Shown: positions 15,974 to 24,878, counted from the first letter of the stretch. The stretch: DNA of 64,000 nucleotides from Sporofaciens musculi (GCF_009830285.1 NZ_WUQX01000001.1:1054501-1118500); one strand, 5' to 3'. Made by a program: numbers and translations. The notes: generated from the sequence alone by a model not told the origin.

Positions 15974-17146
15974 ATGAAACGAGGAACCAATAGCCTGGAA
16001 GTAAAAAAACTAAACAGAAACCGAGTGTTCCGCTATGTGCACAGTCAGAGCGAGACGAGTATGCCGGACATCTCGTCTGCGTTGGATATCAGCGGGCCTA
16101 CGGTTTTGACGATTATAAATGAATTAAAAAGTGCCGGAGTGGTCAAGGAAGTAGGAGAGCTTAAGTCCACTGGAGGAAGGAAGGCGAAGGCCATCGCCAG
16201 CGTCAGGGATGTAAGATATGCTGTGGGGATGGATATTACAAAGAATCATGTTGGTTTCGTCTACACTGACCTTGACAGGAAGGCGCTTGAGCATGAGAGA
16301 ATCCGCAAGCCTTTTCGCTATGAAGAATTGTATTTTCAAGAGCTTGCAGAACTGCTTAGAGAATTCATAGTCAGGAACCGAATACCTGAGGAGAAGATAG
16401 AAGGAGTTGGAATTGCCCTTCCGGGAATTGTAGACAGGCAGAAGAATCTTCTGACGGATTCCCATGTGTTGGGAATCAAGGAGGTATCCATGGAAAAGTG
16501 GGCGGCTTATATACCCTATTCTTGTGAGCTGCTCAACGACGCGAACGCGGCCGCCATTACGGAGGATGTGTGCTGTAAGAGGTATGACAGTAATATGATT
16601 TATCTTTCTCTCAGTAATTCCGTAGGAGGCGCGGTGATTTTTGCGGATGAGATAAAGAGCAATGGGGGAACAGAAGTCAGCACAGAGAATGCCTCCATGT
16701 ATATGGGAAATAACTGGCGAAGCGGTGAGTTTGGCCATATGGTCATCCATCCTGAGGGAAAGATGTGTTATTGCGGTAAGAAGGGGTGTCTTGACGCCTA
16801 TTGCTCGGCGTCCAATCTGGCAAAGCTGGAAGACGGGAATCTGCGCGCTTTTTTTGAGAAAATGGAGTCGGGCAGGGAGGAGTACCGGCAGCTTTGGAAC
16901 GAGTATCTAAGCGACCTTTCGATTGCGGTGGATAATCTGAGAATGTGTTTTGACTGCGAGGTGGTGCTTGGAGGATATGTGGGCAATTACATGGGCCCTT
17001 ATATTGGACAGCTTAAAGACCTCGTTGCCAATAAGAACATTTTTGGCGGAAGCGGGGAATATGTTCGGGTATGCGGTTGTCGGGAGGAAGCGTCTGCATA
17101 CGGAGCCGCACTTTATCAGATAGAAAAATATATCTCGAAAATATAA
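15974..17146 (+). CDS. ROK-family transcriptional regulator 2
   Basis: A 390-residue paralogue of the preceding gene, in tandem. The helix-turn-helix is at about 32-52 (MPDISSALDISGPTVLTIIN). The ROK domain carries GEFGHMVIHPEGKMCYCGKKGCLDAYC. The NSVGGAV segment and the C-terminal pattern VVLGGYVGNYMGPYI match the first copy, so the pair arose by duplication. It has its own promoter at 15879-15907 and is followed after 14 nt by a polyol dehydrogenase gene, so the two are probably co-transcribed. The two regulators may answer different sugars. Confidence 0.9.
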   Translation: MKRGTNSLEVKKLNRNRVFRYVHSQSETSMPDISSALDISGPTVLTIINELKSAGVVKEVGELKSTGGRKAKAIASVRDVRYAVGMDITKNHVGFVYTDLDRKALEHERIRKPFRYEELYFQELAELLREFIVRNRIPEEKIEGVGIALPGIVDRQKNLLTDSHVLGIKEVSMEKWAAYIPYSCELLNDANAAAITEDVCCKRYDSNMIYLSLSNSVGGAVIFADEIKSNGGTEVSTENASMYMGNNWRSGEFGHMVIHPEGKMCYCGKKGCLDAYCSASNLAKLEDGNLRAFFEKMESGREEYRQLWNEYLSDLSIAVDNLRMCFDCEVVLGGYVGNYMGPYIGQLKDLVANKNIFGGSGEYVRVCGCREEASAYGAALYQIEKYISKI

Positions 17147-17160
17147 GGAGGATAAGTGAG

Positions 17161-18210
17161 ATGGAAGGAACAATGAAGGTAGCAGTAATGAATGGAATCG
17201 GCAAGATGGGCTACACCGAGAGGCAGATTCCGTCCCCTAAGGACAACGAGGTTCTGGTAAAGCTGGAATACGTAGGAATCTGCGGAAGCGACATGCACTA
17301 TTATGAGACGGGCAGGATTGGAGATTATGTGGTAGAACCACCCTTCGTACTTGGCCATGAGCCAGGTGGAGTCGTGATGGAGGTTGGAAAAGACGTAACC
17401 CATCTGAAGGTAGGCGACCGTGTTGCATTAGAGCCAGGAAAGACCTGTGGAAAATGCAAGTTCTGTCGGGAAGGGAAATATAATCTCTGTCCGGATGTGG
17501 TGTTCTTTGCAACGCCGCCGGTTGACGGTGTATTCCAGGAGTATGTGGCACACGAAGCTGATTTGTGCTTCAAGCTGCCGGATAACGTAAGCACGCTGGA
17601 GGGTGCGCTGATTGAGCCTCTGGCGGTTGGTTTCCATGCGGCAAAGCAGGGAGGCGCCCAGGCAGGACAGACGGCGGTGGTATTCGGCGCAGGCTGTATT
17701 GGTCTTGTATCCATGATGGCGCTAAAGGCATGCGGTGTTTCCAAAGTCTATGTGGTGGATATTATGGAGAAGCGTTTGGAAAAAGCCTTAGAGCTGGGAG
17801 CAGACGGCGTTATCAATGGAAAAGAAGTTGATGTATTAGAGAAGGCAAAGGAATTGACCGGCGGGGAAGGCTTTGACCTGGCTGTGGAAACAGCAGGTAC
17901 AGAGATTACCACCAATCAGGCGATCCAGACGGTGCGCAAAGGGGCGAACATTGTACTGGTAGGCTATGGTAAGACAGGCATGATGAACTTGATGATTAGT
18001 CTTGCGCTGGATAAAGAGGTTACATTCAAGACAGTATTCCGCTACCGTCACATCTATCCAATGGCGATTGATGCAGTTGAGCAGGGGAAAGTGAATCTGA
18101 AAGGAATCGCAACCCATATTTTCGATTTTGATGATATTCAGACGGCTATGGACAGAAGTATTAACGAAAAGGCGGAGATTGTAAAGGCTGTTGTAAAGAT
18201 TGCCAAATAA
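17161..18210 (+). CDS. Zinc-dependent polyol dehydrogenase (sorbitol/xylitol dehydrogenase type)
   Basis: A 349-residue medium-chain dehydrogenase that would oxidise a sugar alcohol to a ketose with NAD+. The catalytic zinc site is visible as GICGSD, GHEPGG and IEPLAVG. The structural zinc loop has Cys residues in CGKCKFCREGKYNLC, and the cofactor fold has GAGCIGLV. The HYY in GSDMHYYETGRIGDY is typical of sorbitol/xylitol dehydrogenases. The start at 17161 follows AAGGAGG. An in-frame upstream extension inside ROK2 is discarded. It probably forms an operon with ROK2 and ends at the 18231-18269 terminator. Confidence 0.9.
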   Translation: MEGTMKVAVMNGIGKMGYTERQIPSPKDNEVLVKLEYVGICGSDMHYYETGRIGDYVVEPPFVLGHEPGGVVMEVGKDVTHLKVGDRVALEPGKTCGKCKFCREGKYNLCPDVVFFATPPVDGVFQEYVAHEADLCFKLPDNVSTLEGALIEPLAVGFHAAKQGGAQAGQTAVVFGAGCIGLVSMMALKACGVSKVYVVDIMEKRLEKALELGADGVINGKEVDVLEKAKELTGGEGFDLAVETAGTEITTNQAIQTVRKGANIVLVGYGKTGMMNLMISLALDKEVTFKTVFRYRHIYPMAIDAVEQGKVNLKGIATHIFDFDDIQTAMDRSINEKAEIVKAVVKIAK

Positions 18211-18230
18211 AATATAGAGTAATATAGGCA

Positions 18231-18269
18231 AGACGATGCTCGTTGTTTTAAAATGAGCATCGTCTTTTT
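18231..18269 (+). terminator. Terminator after the sorbitol-dehydrogenase-like gene
   Basis: A perfect 11-bp stem AGACGATGCTC (18231-18241) with GAGCATCGTCT (18255-18265), followed directly by TTTT. The 18270-18473 stretch that follows is very AT-rich and shows no gene. Confidence 0.9.
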
Positions 18270-18473
18270 GTTATGTTTGCGAATAAAATATAAAACTTGC
18301 AAACAAAAAAAATTAAAAATTAGTTGAAATCTGAGAAGAACTGTGGTAATATATAAACAATTTATAAAAGACTTAAATAAATACATTAATAAAGAATAAA
18401 ACAAAAATAAATAGAAAGGTATTGTGCAAATTAGATAAAAAAATAATTTTCAAAATTTGTTTGAATTTATGTC

Positions 18474-18502
18474 TTGTTAGAAATCCATCAAAGTTTTATA
18501 AT
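18474..18502 (+). promoter_or_regulatory. Promoter of the SDR-ribose-type transporter unit
   Basis: TTGTTA (18474-18479), 17-nt spacer and a perfect TATAAT (18497-18502). The predicted start point is near 18509, directly at the palindrome 18511-18535. A TTGTGCAAATTA motif lies upstream at 18422-18433, and it recurs before two other genes of the cluster. Confidence 0.65.
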
Positions 18503-18510
18503 AAAAACAA

Positions 18511-18535
18511 CTTTTATAAAAGCGTTTTATAAAAG
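18511..18535. promoter_or_regulatory. 25-bp palindromic operator at the transcription start
   Basis: CTTTTATAAAA-GCG-TTTTATAAAAG is an 11+3+11 palindrome lying just downstream of the -10 box. Each arm contains TTTTATAAAA, itself a palindrome, and a further half-site TTTATAAAAG is at 18361-18370. The position suits a repressor such as a ROK or LacI-type protein. The centre loosely resembles a CcpA cre site, but three consensus positions are missing. Confidence 0.55.
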
Positions 18536-18613
18536 AGATGTACGAAAGCAAAAATAAGTGTGTAATCAATTTGAGATGAAAATGGTTACAAGATTAACAA
18601 GGAGGAAAACAAG

Positions 18614-19390
18614 ATGGGAATTATTGAGAAAATGAGACTGGACGGCAAGGCAATCTATGTGACAGGAGGGGCAAGCGGAATCGGTAAATCCGTAGCAACA
18701 GCGCTGGCAGAAGCAGGGGCAGACGTAGCGATTGTGGATGTTAATATTGAAGGCGCTAAAAAAGCGGCTCAGGAGATTGCACAGGCCACAGGCTCCAAGA
18801 CTATTGCAGTCCAGTGCGACGTGACGAAAAAGGATGAGGTTGAAGCCATGGTCGCAAAAGTGGTGGATACATATGGCAAGCTGGACGCATGTTTTAATAA
18901 TGCAGGAATCTGTCTGAATGTGCCGGCCGAGGAGATGACATTTGAACAGTGGAAGAAAGTAATTGACATTAATCTGACAGGAGTATTCTTGTGTGCAACG
19001 GCAGCAGGGCGGGTAATGCTTAAGCAGGGGTATGGCTCAATCATCAATACTGCCTCCATGTCTGGACATATTGTAAATGTTCCCCAGCCCCAGTGCGCAT
19101 ATAACGCATCGAAGGCAGGAGTTATCATGCTGACGAAGTCGCTGGCAGTAGAGTGGGCAAAGACAGGGGTTCGTGTAAACTGCATCAGTCCGGGATATAT
19201 CGGAACCGATTTGACGCTTAATTCAGAGGCATTGAAGCCGCTGATTGCCAAGTGGAATGACATGGCTCCTATGGGAAGGCTTGGAAAGCCGGAAGAACTG
19301 CAGTCCATAGTGGTATATCTTGCCGGAGACACCAGCAGCTTTACGACAGGGTCAGACATTGTGGTAGACGGCGCGTTTACTTGTTTCTAG
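18614..19390 (+). CDS. SDR-family polyol/ketose oxidoreductase
   Basis: A 258-residue classical short-chain dehydrogenase. The cofactor motif is TGGASGIGKS (about 17-26), the structural motif is NNAG, and the catalytic set is Ser in NTASMSG and Y-N-A-S-K. The C-terminal GSDIVVDGAFTCF closes the fold. Short-chain enzymes next to sugar transporters usually interconvert sugar alcohols and ketoses (arabitol, xylitol, sorbitol types), but the substrate is not readable. AAGGAGG precedes ATG 18614. The leader from the promoter is about 105 nt. A long inverted repeat follows the gene before the transporter genes. Confidence 0.87.
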   Translation: MGIIEKMRLDGKAIYVTGGASGIGKSVATALAEAGADVAIVDVNIEGAKKAAQEIAQATGSKTIAVQCDVTKKDEVEAMVAKVVDTYGKLDACFNNAGICLNVPAEEMTFEQWKKVIDINLTGVFLCATAAGRVMLKQGYGSIINTASMSGHIVNVPQPQCAYNASKAGVIMLTKSLAVEWAKTGVRVNCISPGYIGTDLTLNSEALKPLIAKWNDMAPMGRLGKPEELQSIVVYLAGDTSSFTTGSDIVVDGAFTCF

Positions 19391-19492
19391 TTAATAGTAC
19401 CAGCAGGGAAATGGTCTTGTCTCATTGGCTCGTCAGTAAATCCGACATGGATTTGCCAGAGAACAATGAGGCAGGACGCTGAGATACAGGCA

Positions 19493-19558
19493 TATTTATA
19501 TCTGCAAGAATCCAAGATGCTGTCTGATAAAGGCTCTGGGGGTTTGCAGATATAAATA
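19493..19558 (+). repeat. 16-bp perfect inverted repeat between the SDR gene and the ABC transporter
   Basis: ATATTTATATCTGCAA (19492-19507) is perfectly complementary to 19544-19559, with 36 nt between the arms. The rest of the 249-nt gap also holds CGAATCA/TGATTCG (around 19563-19581). There is no T-run, so an mRNA processing or stability element is more likely than a terminator. Confidence 0.6.
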
Positions 19559-19639
19559 TAAACGAATCATTCTATGATTCGGGATAGCTGATAGCGTAGC
19601 TATATAAAATATATTATTTTTTAAGAAGGAGGAAAAGGT

Positions 19640-20617
19640 ATGAAGAAAAGGATTGTGGCAGCGCTTTTGTGCGTGTCCATGGTCGGACTCATGCTGATGG
19701 GATGTGCGGGCACGCGTGACGATGGTACCATTAAGGTGGGTATCACGATCCAGAATCTGTCCAATGCGTACTGGGCAGGCGTTATGGGAAAGCTTGAGCA
19801 GGAGATGGAGGCAAGAGGCTGGGAGTACACGATTGTGGGCTGTGATAACAACGCCGGAACACAGGTAGGTCAGGTGGAGAATTTCATCATATCGGGATGC
19901 GACTTGATCATGGTTCATCCAGCAGACGCCCAGTCCGTCGAGGGAATCTGCAGTGAAGCGATGGAGGCGGACATTAAAGTTATGTGTTGGGATGATCCCA
20001 TGGAGAATACCACGGCGAACTGGGTTCTCGATAACACAGAACTTGGAAGAGAGATTGGTAAGACGGCGTCAGAGTTCATCAATGAGCACTACACCAAGGA
20101 TGAGAAGGCGCAGGTAACGGTAATCGGATATCCGTCCACGAAGGTTTTGCTTGAGAGAGCGGATGGCATCAAGGAAGGACTTGAGGAAAACTGCGAGGAC
20201 AACTATGAGATTATTGCCGAGGTGGATGGCCTTGAGGCGCCTGAGGCTCAGACGAATGTGGAGACGGTTATGTCCGCCCATCCGGATGCAAATGTATTCG
20301 TAGGCGTCTGTGCAGGAGCCATGATTGGCTCGAATGAAGCGCTTCTTGCAGAGTTTGGCAAGGGAAAGATTCCGGAAAACTATGGCGTGATTACCACGGA
20401 CGTTACACTGCAGCAGTTGGATTCACTGAAAGCAGGAAATGAGGCGGTCAGGGCGATTGTTGGATTTGAAGGCTCCAACGAAGATACGGCAAAGGCCTGC
20501 GCCGACATGTTTGAGCGAATCTTATCCGGTGACGACTTCTCGTCAGGCAAGAATATATACCGTGCCATCGGACCGATTACGCTGGACAATGTTGATCAGA
20601 TACTCAAAGGAATGTAA
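19640..20617 (+). CDS. Sugar ABC transporter substrate-binding lipoprotein (ribose type)
   Basis: A 325-residue periplasmic-binding-protein-type-1 lipoprotein. The signal peptide ends in lipobox LMGC (about 20-23). The mature part starts with IKVGITIQNLSNAYWAGV, and features such as GCDLIMVHPADAQSV and GVITTDVTLQQLDSLKAG are typical of RbsB-like proteins. It delivers a sugar or polyol to the permease encoded two genes downstream. AGAAGGAGG precedes the ATG. It starts the binding protein-ATPase-permease run, with 27 nt to the ATPase gene. Confidence 0.9.
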   Translation: MKKRIVAALLCVSMVGLMLMGCAGTRDDGTIKVGITIQNLSNAYWAGVMGKLEQEMEARGWEYTIVGCDNNAGTQVGQVENFIISGCDLIMVHPADAQSVEGICSEAMEADIKVMCWDDPMENTTANWVLDNTELGREIGKTASEFINEHYTKDEKAQVTVIGYPSTKVLLERADGIKEGLEENCEDNYEIIAEVDGLEAPEAQTNVETVMSAHPDANVFVGVCAGAMIGSNEALLAEFGKGKIPENYGVITTDVTLQQLDSLKAGNEAVRAIVGFEGSNEDTAKACADMFERILSGDDFSSGKNIYRAIGPITLDNVDQILKGM

Positions 20618-20644
20618 TAGAAAGTATAGTCACGGGGGACGAAT

Positions 20645-22147
20645 ATGAGCGAAGAATATGTATTGCAGTTACAACATATAAGGAAAGAATACCCAGGTGT
20701 CGTTGCACTGAAAGATGTTACATTGGAACTGAAAGCAGGGGAGATTCTTGCACTAATCGGGGAAAATGGCGCGGGAAAATCTACGTTAATCAAATGCTGC
20801 TCCGGAGCGGTAATCCCCACCTCCGGTAAGATTATAGTGAACGGGAAAGAATTTTCCAGTATGACGCCTCAGCTTGCGTCAGAAAATGGAATTGCCATTA
20901 TTTACCAGGAGTTTAATAATGTAAAGGAATTATCAGCGGCGGAAAATTTGTTCCTGGGACGTCCAATCAGAAAAGGCATTGTTATTGACAAGAAAGCCAT
21001 GGAGGAAGAAGCGGCAAAAGCATTTGAACAGTTACATATCAAGATTGATCCCAAAGCAATGATGAAGGATTTGACCGTGGGTTATCAGCAGATGGTTGAG
21101 ATTGCGAAAGCAATCCAGCAGAATGCAAGGATTTTGGTTATGGATGAGCCTTCCGCCCCGCTGACCAGCGCAGAGGTAGAGAGCATGTTTGAGGTGGTGG
21201 AGCTGTTAAGGAAAAAAGGCGTTTCCATTATCTACATCTCACACAGGCTGGAGGAAATCTACCGTCTCTCAGACCGTATTGTAGTCATTCGCGACGGTGA
21301 GTACGTGAAGACGCTGATTACAAAGGAGAGCCAGGTGGAGGAGCTGATTCAGCTTATGGTTGGTCGGGAACTGACGGAGACATATCCGCCGAGAGGAAAC
21401 TGTATCGATAAAAATGAAGTGGTGCTTGAGCTTAAAAATGTAACCGGAAACGGCGACAAGAATATTAATTTGAAGCTGCATAAGGGTGAGATTCTGGGAC
21501 TTGGAGGTCTGGTGGGCGCAGGGCGTACAGAGCTTGCGGAGATGATTTTTGGCTCTGTACCTAAGAAGTCGGGCCAGATGTTCTATAAAGGGAAGGAGAT
21601 TGATCCCAAGAGTCCGCGAGAGGCGATTGATCTTGGAATCGCTCTGGTGCCGGAGGACAGAAAACGCCATGGGGCTATGCTTGGGATATCAATCAAGAAT
21701 AATATTAATATGCCAATCTATGAGAGGAATTCCCGTTTCAGCGTCATTGACGAGAAGCTTGAGCAGGAGATTGCAGAGAAATATCAGAAGAACATGGCAA
21801 TAAAGACGCCAAACCTGAATCAGCTTATTAAGAACCTAAGCGGCGGAAACCAGCAGAAGGTAATTCTTGGAAGATGGATGGCAGCGAACTCAGAGCTGAT
21901 TATCTTTGATGAACCCACCAGAGGGATTGATATTGGTGCGAAGTACGAGATTTACAAATTGATGAACGATCTTGTGGAGAAGGAAGGAAAGTCGATTTTG
22001 ATGATTTCTTCTGAGATGGAAGAATTGATGGGTATGTCCGACAGGATTCTTGTATTGGCTGAGGGGAATATGACCGGTGAACTTAATAAGGAAGAATTCA
22101 GCCAGGAGACGATCATGACATATGCATCTGCGGCGTCAAATGAGTAG
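20645..22147 (+). CDS. Sugar ABC transporter ATP-binding protein (RbsA/XylG type)
   Basis: A 500-residue ATPase with two fused nucleotide-binding domains, the usual arrangement in ribose/xylose-type importers. The first domain has GENGAGKST and a degenerate signature (LTVGYQQM). The second has the degenerate P-loop GLVGAGRTE and an intact signature LSGGNQQKV, as normal for RbsA. The Walker B of the second domain reads LIIFDEPTRGIDIGAK. It sits 12 nt before the permease gene. Confidence 0.93.
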   Translation: MSEEYVLQLQHIRKEYPGVVALKDVTLELKAGEILALIGENGAGKSTLIKCCSGAVIPTSGKIIVNGKEFSSMTPQLASENGIAIIYQEFNNVKELSAAENLFLGRPIRKGIVIDKKAMEEEAAKAFEQLHIKIDPKAMMKDLTVGYQQMVEIAKAIQQNARILVMDEPSAPLTSAEVESMFEVVELLRKKGVSIIYISHRLEEIYRLSDRIVVIRDGEYVKTLITKESQVEELIQLMVGRELTETYPPRGNCIDKNEVVLELKNVTGNGDKNINLKLHKGEILGLGGLVGAGRTELAEMIFGSVPKKSGQMFYKGKEIDPKSPREAIDLGIALVPEDRKRHGAMLGISIKNNINMPIYERNSRFSVIDEKLEQEIAEKYQKNMAIKTPNLNQLIKNLSGGNQQKVILGRWMAANSELIIFDEPTRGIDIGAKYEIYKLMNDLVEKEGKSILMISSEMEELMGMSDRILVLAEGNMTGELNKEEFSQETIMTYASAASNE

Positions 22148-22159
22148 GAGGGTAGAAGG

Positions 22160-23110
22160 ATGAAGGAAAATAAATTAGGGAATATAATTAAGAGTCAGGC
22201 AATATGGGTAGTGTTTATTGTACTTTGTGTTGGATTTACCATTGCAAACCCAAGATTTATTACGGCAACCAATCTGTTAATCATGCTTCGGCAGGTAGCG
22301 GTATGGGGGATTGCCTCTGTAGGTATGACGTTCGTAATCCTGCTTGGCGATATTGACCTGGCAACAGGTTCTGTTATTACATTTGTAAATGTATTATGCT
22401 CTTATCTGATGGTACATATGGGCGTGCCAATGGCGCTGGCGATTATTATTACGCTGGCTGCGTCTACGCTGATCGGGATTTTGAACGGCTTCATGGTATC
22501 AACCATAGGGATTCCGGCGTTGATTGCCACATTTGCCACCCAGACAGCATTTTCCGGTATCGCTTTGATTATCTGTGACGGACAGCCAATTAATGGTTTT
22601 ACAGAGTCCTTCAAAGTATTTGGGCAGGGTAAGGTTGGCCCTGTACCAGTACCAGTTATTATCATGATTATTTGTTTTGCCCTTGGTGCGTTTATTCTGA
22701 ACAAGACCTATTTTGGACGTTATTTTTATGCGGTTGGCGGTAATATTGAGGCGGCAAGGCTTTCCGGTATCCGTACAGGAAGAGTAAAGTATCTGGTATT
22801 CGCTCTTTCTGGGTTCTTTGCAGGATTAGCAGGCCTTGTATTGTTGTCTCGTGTGAATTCCGGTATGGGAAACGCAAGTCTTGGATATGAATTTAAGGTA
22901 ATTACCTGCGTCGTTTTAGGCGGAGTATCCGTATCTGGCGGTTCAGGAAGGATGTCAGGAGTCGTGGCCGGTACGTTTATTATCAGCGCTCTGAATAATG
23001 GTATGGTATTGATTAACCTGAACAGTTGGGTACAGAATATTGTGTTGGGAATCGTACTTGTACTTGCCGTTGGGTTTGACTGCTATCAGAAAAAAAGACA
23101 GGCGAATTAA
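22160..23110 (+). CDS. Sugar ABC transporter permease (RbsC type)
   Basis: A 316-residue permease with eight to ten hydrophobic segments, the usual RbsC length. Family motifs include GDIDLATGS in the second part of the N-terminal half and GGNIEAARLSGI in the cytoplasmic coupling loop, followed by GGVSVSGGSG near the C-terminus. It completes a one-permease importer that would work as a homodimer with the fused ATPase. AGGAGG precedes the ATG. A strong terminator at 23122-23158 ends the transcript. Confidence 0.93.
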   Translation: MKENKLGNIIKSQAIWVVFIVLCVGFTIANPRFITATNLLIMLRQVAVWGIASVGMTFVILLGDIDLATGSVITFVNVLCSYLMVHMGVPMALAIIITLAASTLIGILNGFMVSTIGIPALIATFATQTAFSGIALIICDGQPINGFTESFKVFGQGKVGPVPVPVIIMIICFALGAFILNKTYFGRYFYAVGGNIEAARLSGIRTGRVKYLVFALSGFFAGLAGLVLLSRVNSGMGNASLGYEFKVITCVVLGGVSVSGGSGRMSGVVAGTFIISALNNGMVLINLNSWVQNIVLGIVLVLAVGFDCYQKKRQAN

Positions 23111-23121
23111 TTTTAGGTATG

Positions 23122-23158
23122 AAAAATCTCGGTAAATAGTATATTTTCCGAGATTTTT
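23122..23158 (+). terminator. Terminator after the ribose-type transporter
   Basis: An 11-bp stem AAAAATCTCGG (23122-23132) with CCGAGATTTTT (23148-23158), with T-rich 3' side. Confidence 0.88.
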
Positions 23159-23231
23159 TGAAAAAAATGGTTTATAATATAACGGCATATAAATGCTGTG
23201 CAAATTGGTTGCAAAAACAGGAGGTATTAGT

Positions 23232-24254
23232 ATGAAAGCAGCAGTATACCATGGCCCCCAGGATTTGAGGGTGGAAGAAGTACCTGTAAGAGAGCTTAGA
23301 GACAACGAAGTTATGATTCAGGTAAAATACTGTGGAGTGTGCGGTACAGACATCCACATTTTTAACGGGGACGGAGGTTCCTTTGAAGTAAATCCGCCCC
23401 TTATCCCAGGGCATGAATTTTCCGGCGTTGTTGCCAAGGTAGGCTCGGCGGTTACGACGGTAAAAGTAGGTGACAGAGTCAGCGGTGACCCCAACGATAT
23501 GTGTGGGGAGTGCTATTTCTGTAAGAATGCAATGCAGCATTTTTGTACCAATAATGTGGGTGTGGGAACAACGGTAGACGGAGGCTTTGCCGAGTATGTG
23601 ATCATGCGTGAGAAGCAGGTATATAAGTTTTCTGACAGCCTAAGCTTTATGGAGGCGGCGATGGCAGAGCCGATTTCCTGCTGTCTTCATGGAATCGATC
23701 TCTGTAATATCAAGTCTGGATGTACAGTTCTTGTTATGGGCGGAGGCCCCATTGGTATGATTATGTTGCAGTTAGCAAAGAATGCAGGGGCGGCAAGGGT
23801 AATCATGTCCGAGCCTGTGGAGGAGAAGCGGAATCAGGCGTTAAAGCTTGGCGCAACGAAGGTGATTAACCCCATAGAGGAGGATGTACAGGCTGTATTG
23901 AACGATTACTGTGAGAATGTTGATGTTGTAATCGAATGTGTGGGCAACATACATACCCAGGCGGATGCAGTAAAGTTCGCGGGAAAGGGCGCAACCGTTA
24001 TGTACTTCGGGCTGGCTTCACCGGAGGATTCCTATCCTCTGAAGCCGGACGATGTGTTCAAAAAGGAGCTTACCATTACGTCATCGTTCATTAATCCCTA
24101 TACATTTGAGCGTGCAATCCGTGTATTGGAATCTGGAATGATTGAGCTTGAGAGCCTGATTACGAATGTGGTTCCGTTGGACGATATTGTGGACGTCTTT
24201 ACCAAGCCTGAGTATCGGCGGGCAGGGAAAGCAATGATTAAGATTGCTGATTAA
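23232..24254 (+). CDS. Zinc-dependent alcohol dehydrogenase (threonine/iditol dehydrogenase-like)
   Basis: A 340-residue medium-chain dehydrogenase with GVCGTD and GHEFSG for catalytic zinc, Cys residues in CGECYFCKNAMQHFC for structural zinc, and the NAD fold GGGPIGMI. It belongs with polyol and sugar-alcohol dehydrogenases, and the precise substrate is not evident. ATG 23232 follows AGGAGGT. An upstream in-frame ATG at 23193 is rejected. A copy of TGTGCAAATT lies 25 nt before the start, and a TATAAT (23173-23178) without a clear -35 box lies upstream. A terminator separates it from the transporter, so it is probably its own unit. Confidence 0.88.
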   Translation: MKAAVYHGPQDLRVEEVPVRELRDNEVMIQVKYCGVCGTDIHIFNGDGGSFEVNPPLIPGHEFSGVVAKVGSAVTTVKVGDRVSGDPNDMCGECYFCKNAMQHFCTNNVGVGTTVDGGFAEYVIMREKQVYKFSDSLSFMEAAMAEPISCCLHGIDLCNIKSGCTVLVMGGGPIGMIMLQLAKNAGAARVIMSEPVEEKRNQALKLGATKVINPIEEDVQAVLNDYCENVDVVIECVGNIHTQADAVKFAGKGATVMYFGLASPEDSYPLKPDDVFKKELTITSSFINPYTFERAIRVLESGMIELESLITNVVPLDDIVDVFTKPEYRRAGKAMIKIAD

Positions 24255-24269
24255 TAGAATAGAATTGTC

Positions 24270-24304
24270 AAGGCTGTCGGGAGAATCTCCTGGCAGCCTT
24301 TTCT
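24270..24304. terminator. Terminator between converging dehydrogenase and isomerase genes
   Basis: The stem AAGGCTGTCGGG (24270-24281) pairs with CCTGGCAGCCTT (24289-24300), with G-U pairs, and is followed by TTCTT on the plus strand. It can serve both converging genes. Confidence 0.78.
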
Positions 24305-24315
24305 TGTCCATTGTC

Positions 24316-24756
24316 CTAGTGCTCTTTTTCGTATGCTACAAATGCATCTACCTTCGGCTGTGACGAGCATCCTGGTACGAATTCGTTTGTCAGAAATGCG
24401 TCGATTAATTCTTCGCGTAGTTTGTTTCCGGTAGTAAAGGCTCCCAGGCAGGCGATATTAGCGTCATTGCTCAGACGTGCCCTCTTGGCAGAGTATACGT
24501 CGGAAATCAGAGCCGCATATGCGCCCTTTACTTTATTGGCCGCGAGAGATACGCCGATGCCTGTTCCGCACAGCAGAATTCCACGGTCATATTTCTTAGC
24601 GGCAACTGCCTCTGCAACTGCGATAGCGGTATTGGCGTAGATTGGGTCCTCGCTTCCAAAGTCTGTAATCTCACCATAACCCTTTGACTCCATAAATGTG
24701 ATGAGCTGTTCTTTTGCTTCCTGTGCATTTGGGTCACAACCAATAGCTATTTTCAT
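24316..24756 (-). CDS. RpiB/LacAB-family sugar-phosphate isomerase (EryI/DerI-like)
   Basis: A 146-residue isomerase that would interconvert aldose and ketose phosphates. It keeps the catalytic Cys of LLCGTGIGVS and the SNDAN segment. The usual RpiB motif GSDHAG reads GCDPNA, so the ring-opening His is replaced by Pro. That variant, and YANTAIAVAEAV, remind me of the erythrulose-4-phosphate isomerases (EryI, DerI) more than ribose-5-phosphate isomerase B. This is a memory-based comparison, not a search. It is the only minus-strand gene inside the cluster and has its own promoter at 24801-24829. Confidence 0.85.
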   Translation of the reverse strand: MKIAIGCDPNAQEAKEQLITFMESKGYGEITDFGSEDPIYANTAIAVAEAVAAKKYDRGILLCGTGIGVSLAANKVKGAYAALISDVYSAKRARLSNDANIACLGAFTTGNKLREELIDAFLTNEFVPGCSSQPKVDAFVAYEKEH

Positions 24757-24800
24757 GATCCTCTTGTCCTCCTTTATGATAATTCCATGTTCTTTTCTAT

Positions 24801-24829
24801 ATCATATAAGAGGTAGAATTCTAAGTCAA
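24801..24829 (-). promoter_or_regulatory. Promoter of the RpiB-like isomerase gene
   Basis: On the minus strand TTGACT (24824-24829), a 17-nt spacer and TATGAT (24801-24806), with AAAGGAGG before the start codon. Confidence 0.7.
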
Positions 24830-24878
24830 GTTTTTTAGGTGAATTTCGTACAAAAGTAAAAATAGTGGAAAAATGTCA

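Noticed and set aside
18511..18535. CcpA cre site
   Set aside because: The centre AAAAGCGTTTT loosely resembles cre, but positions 2, 13 and 14 do not match, and the long palindrome fits a dedicated repressor better.
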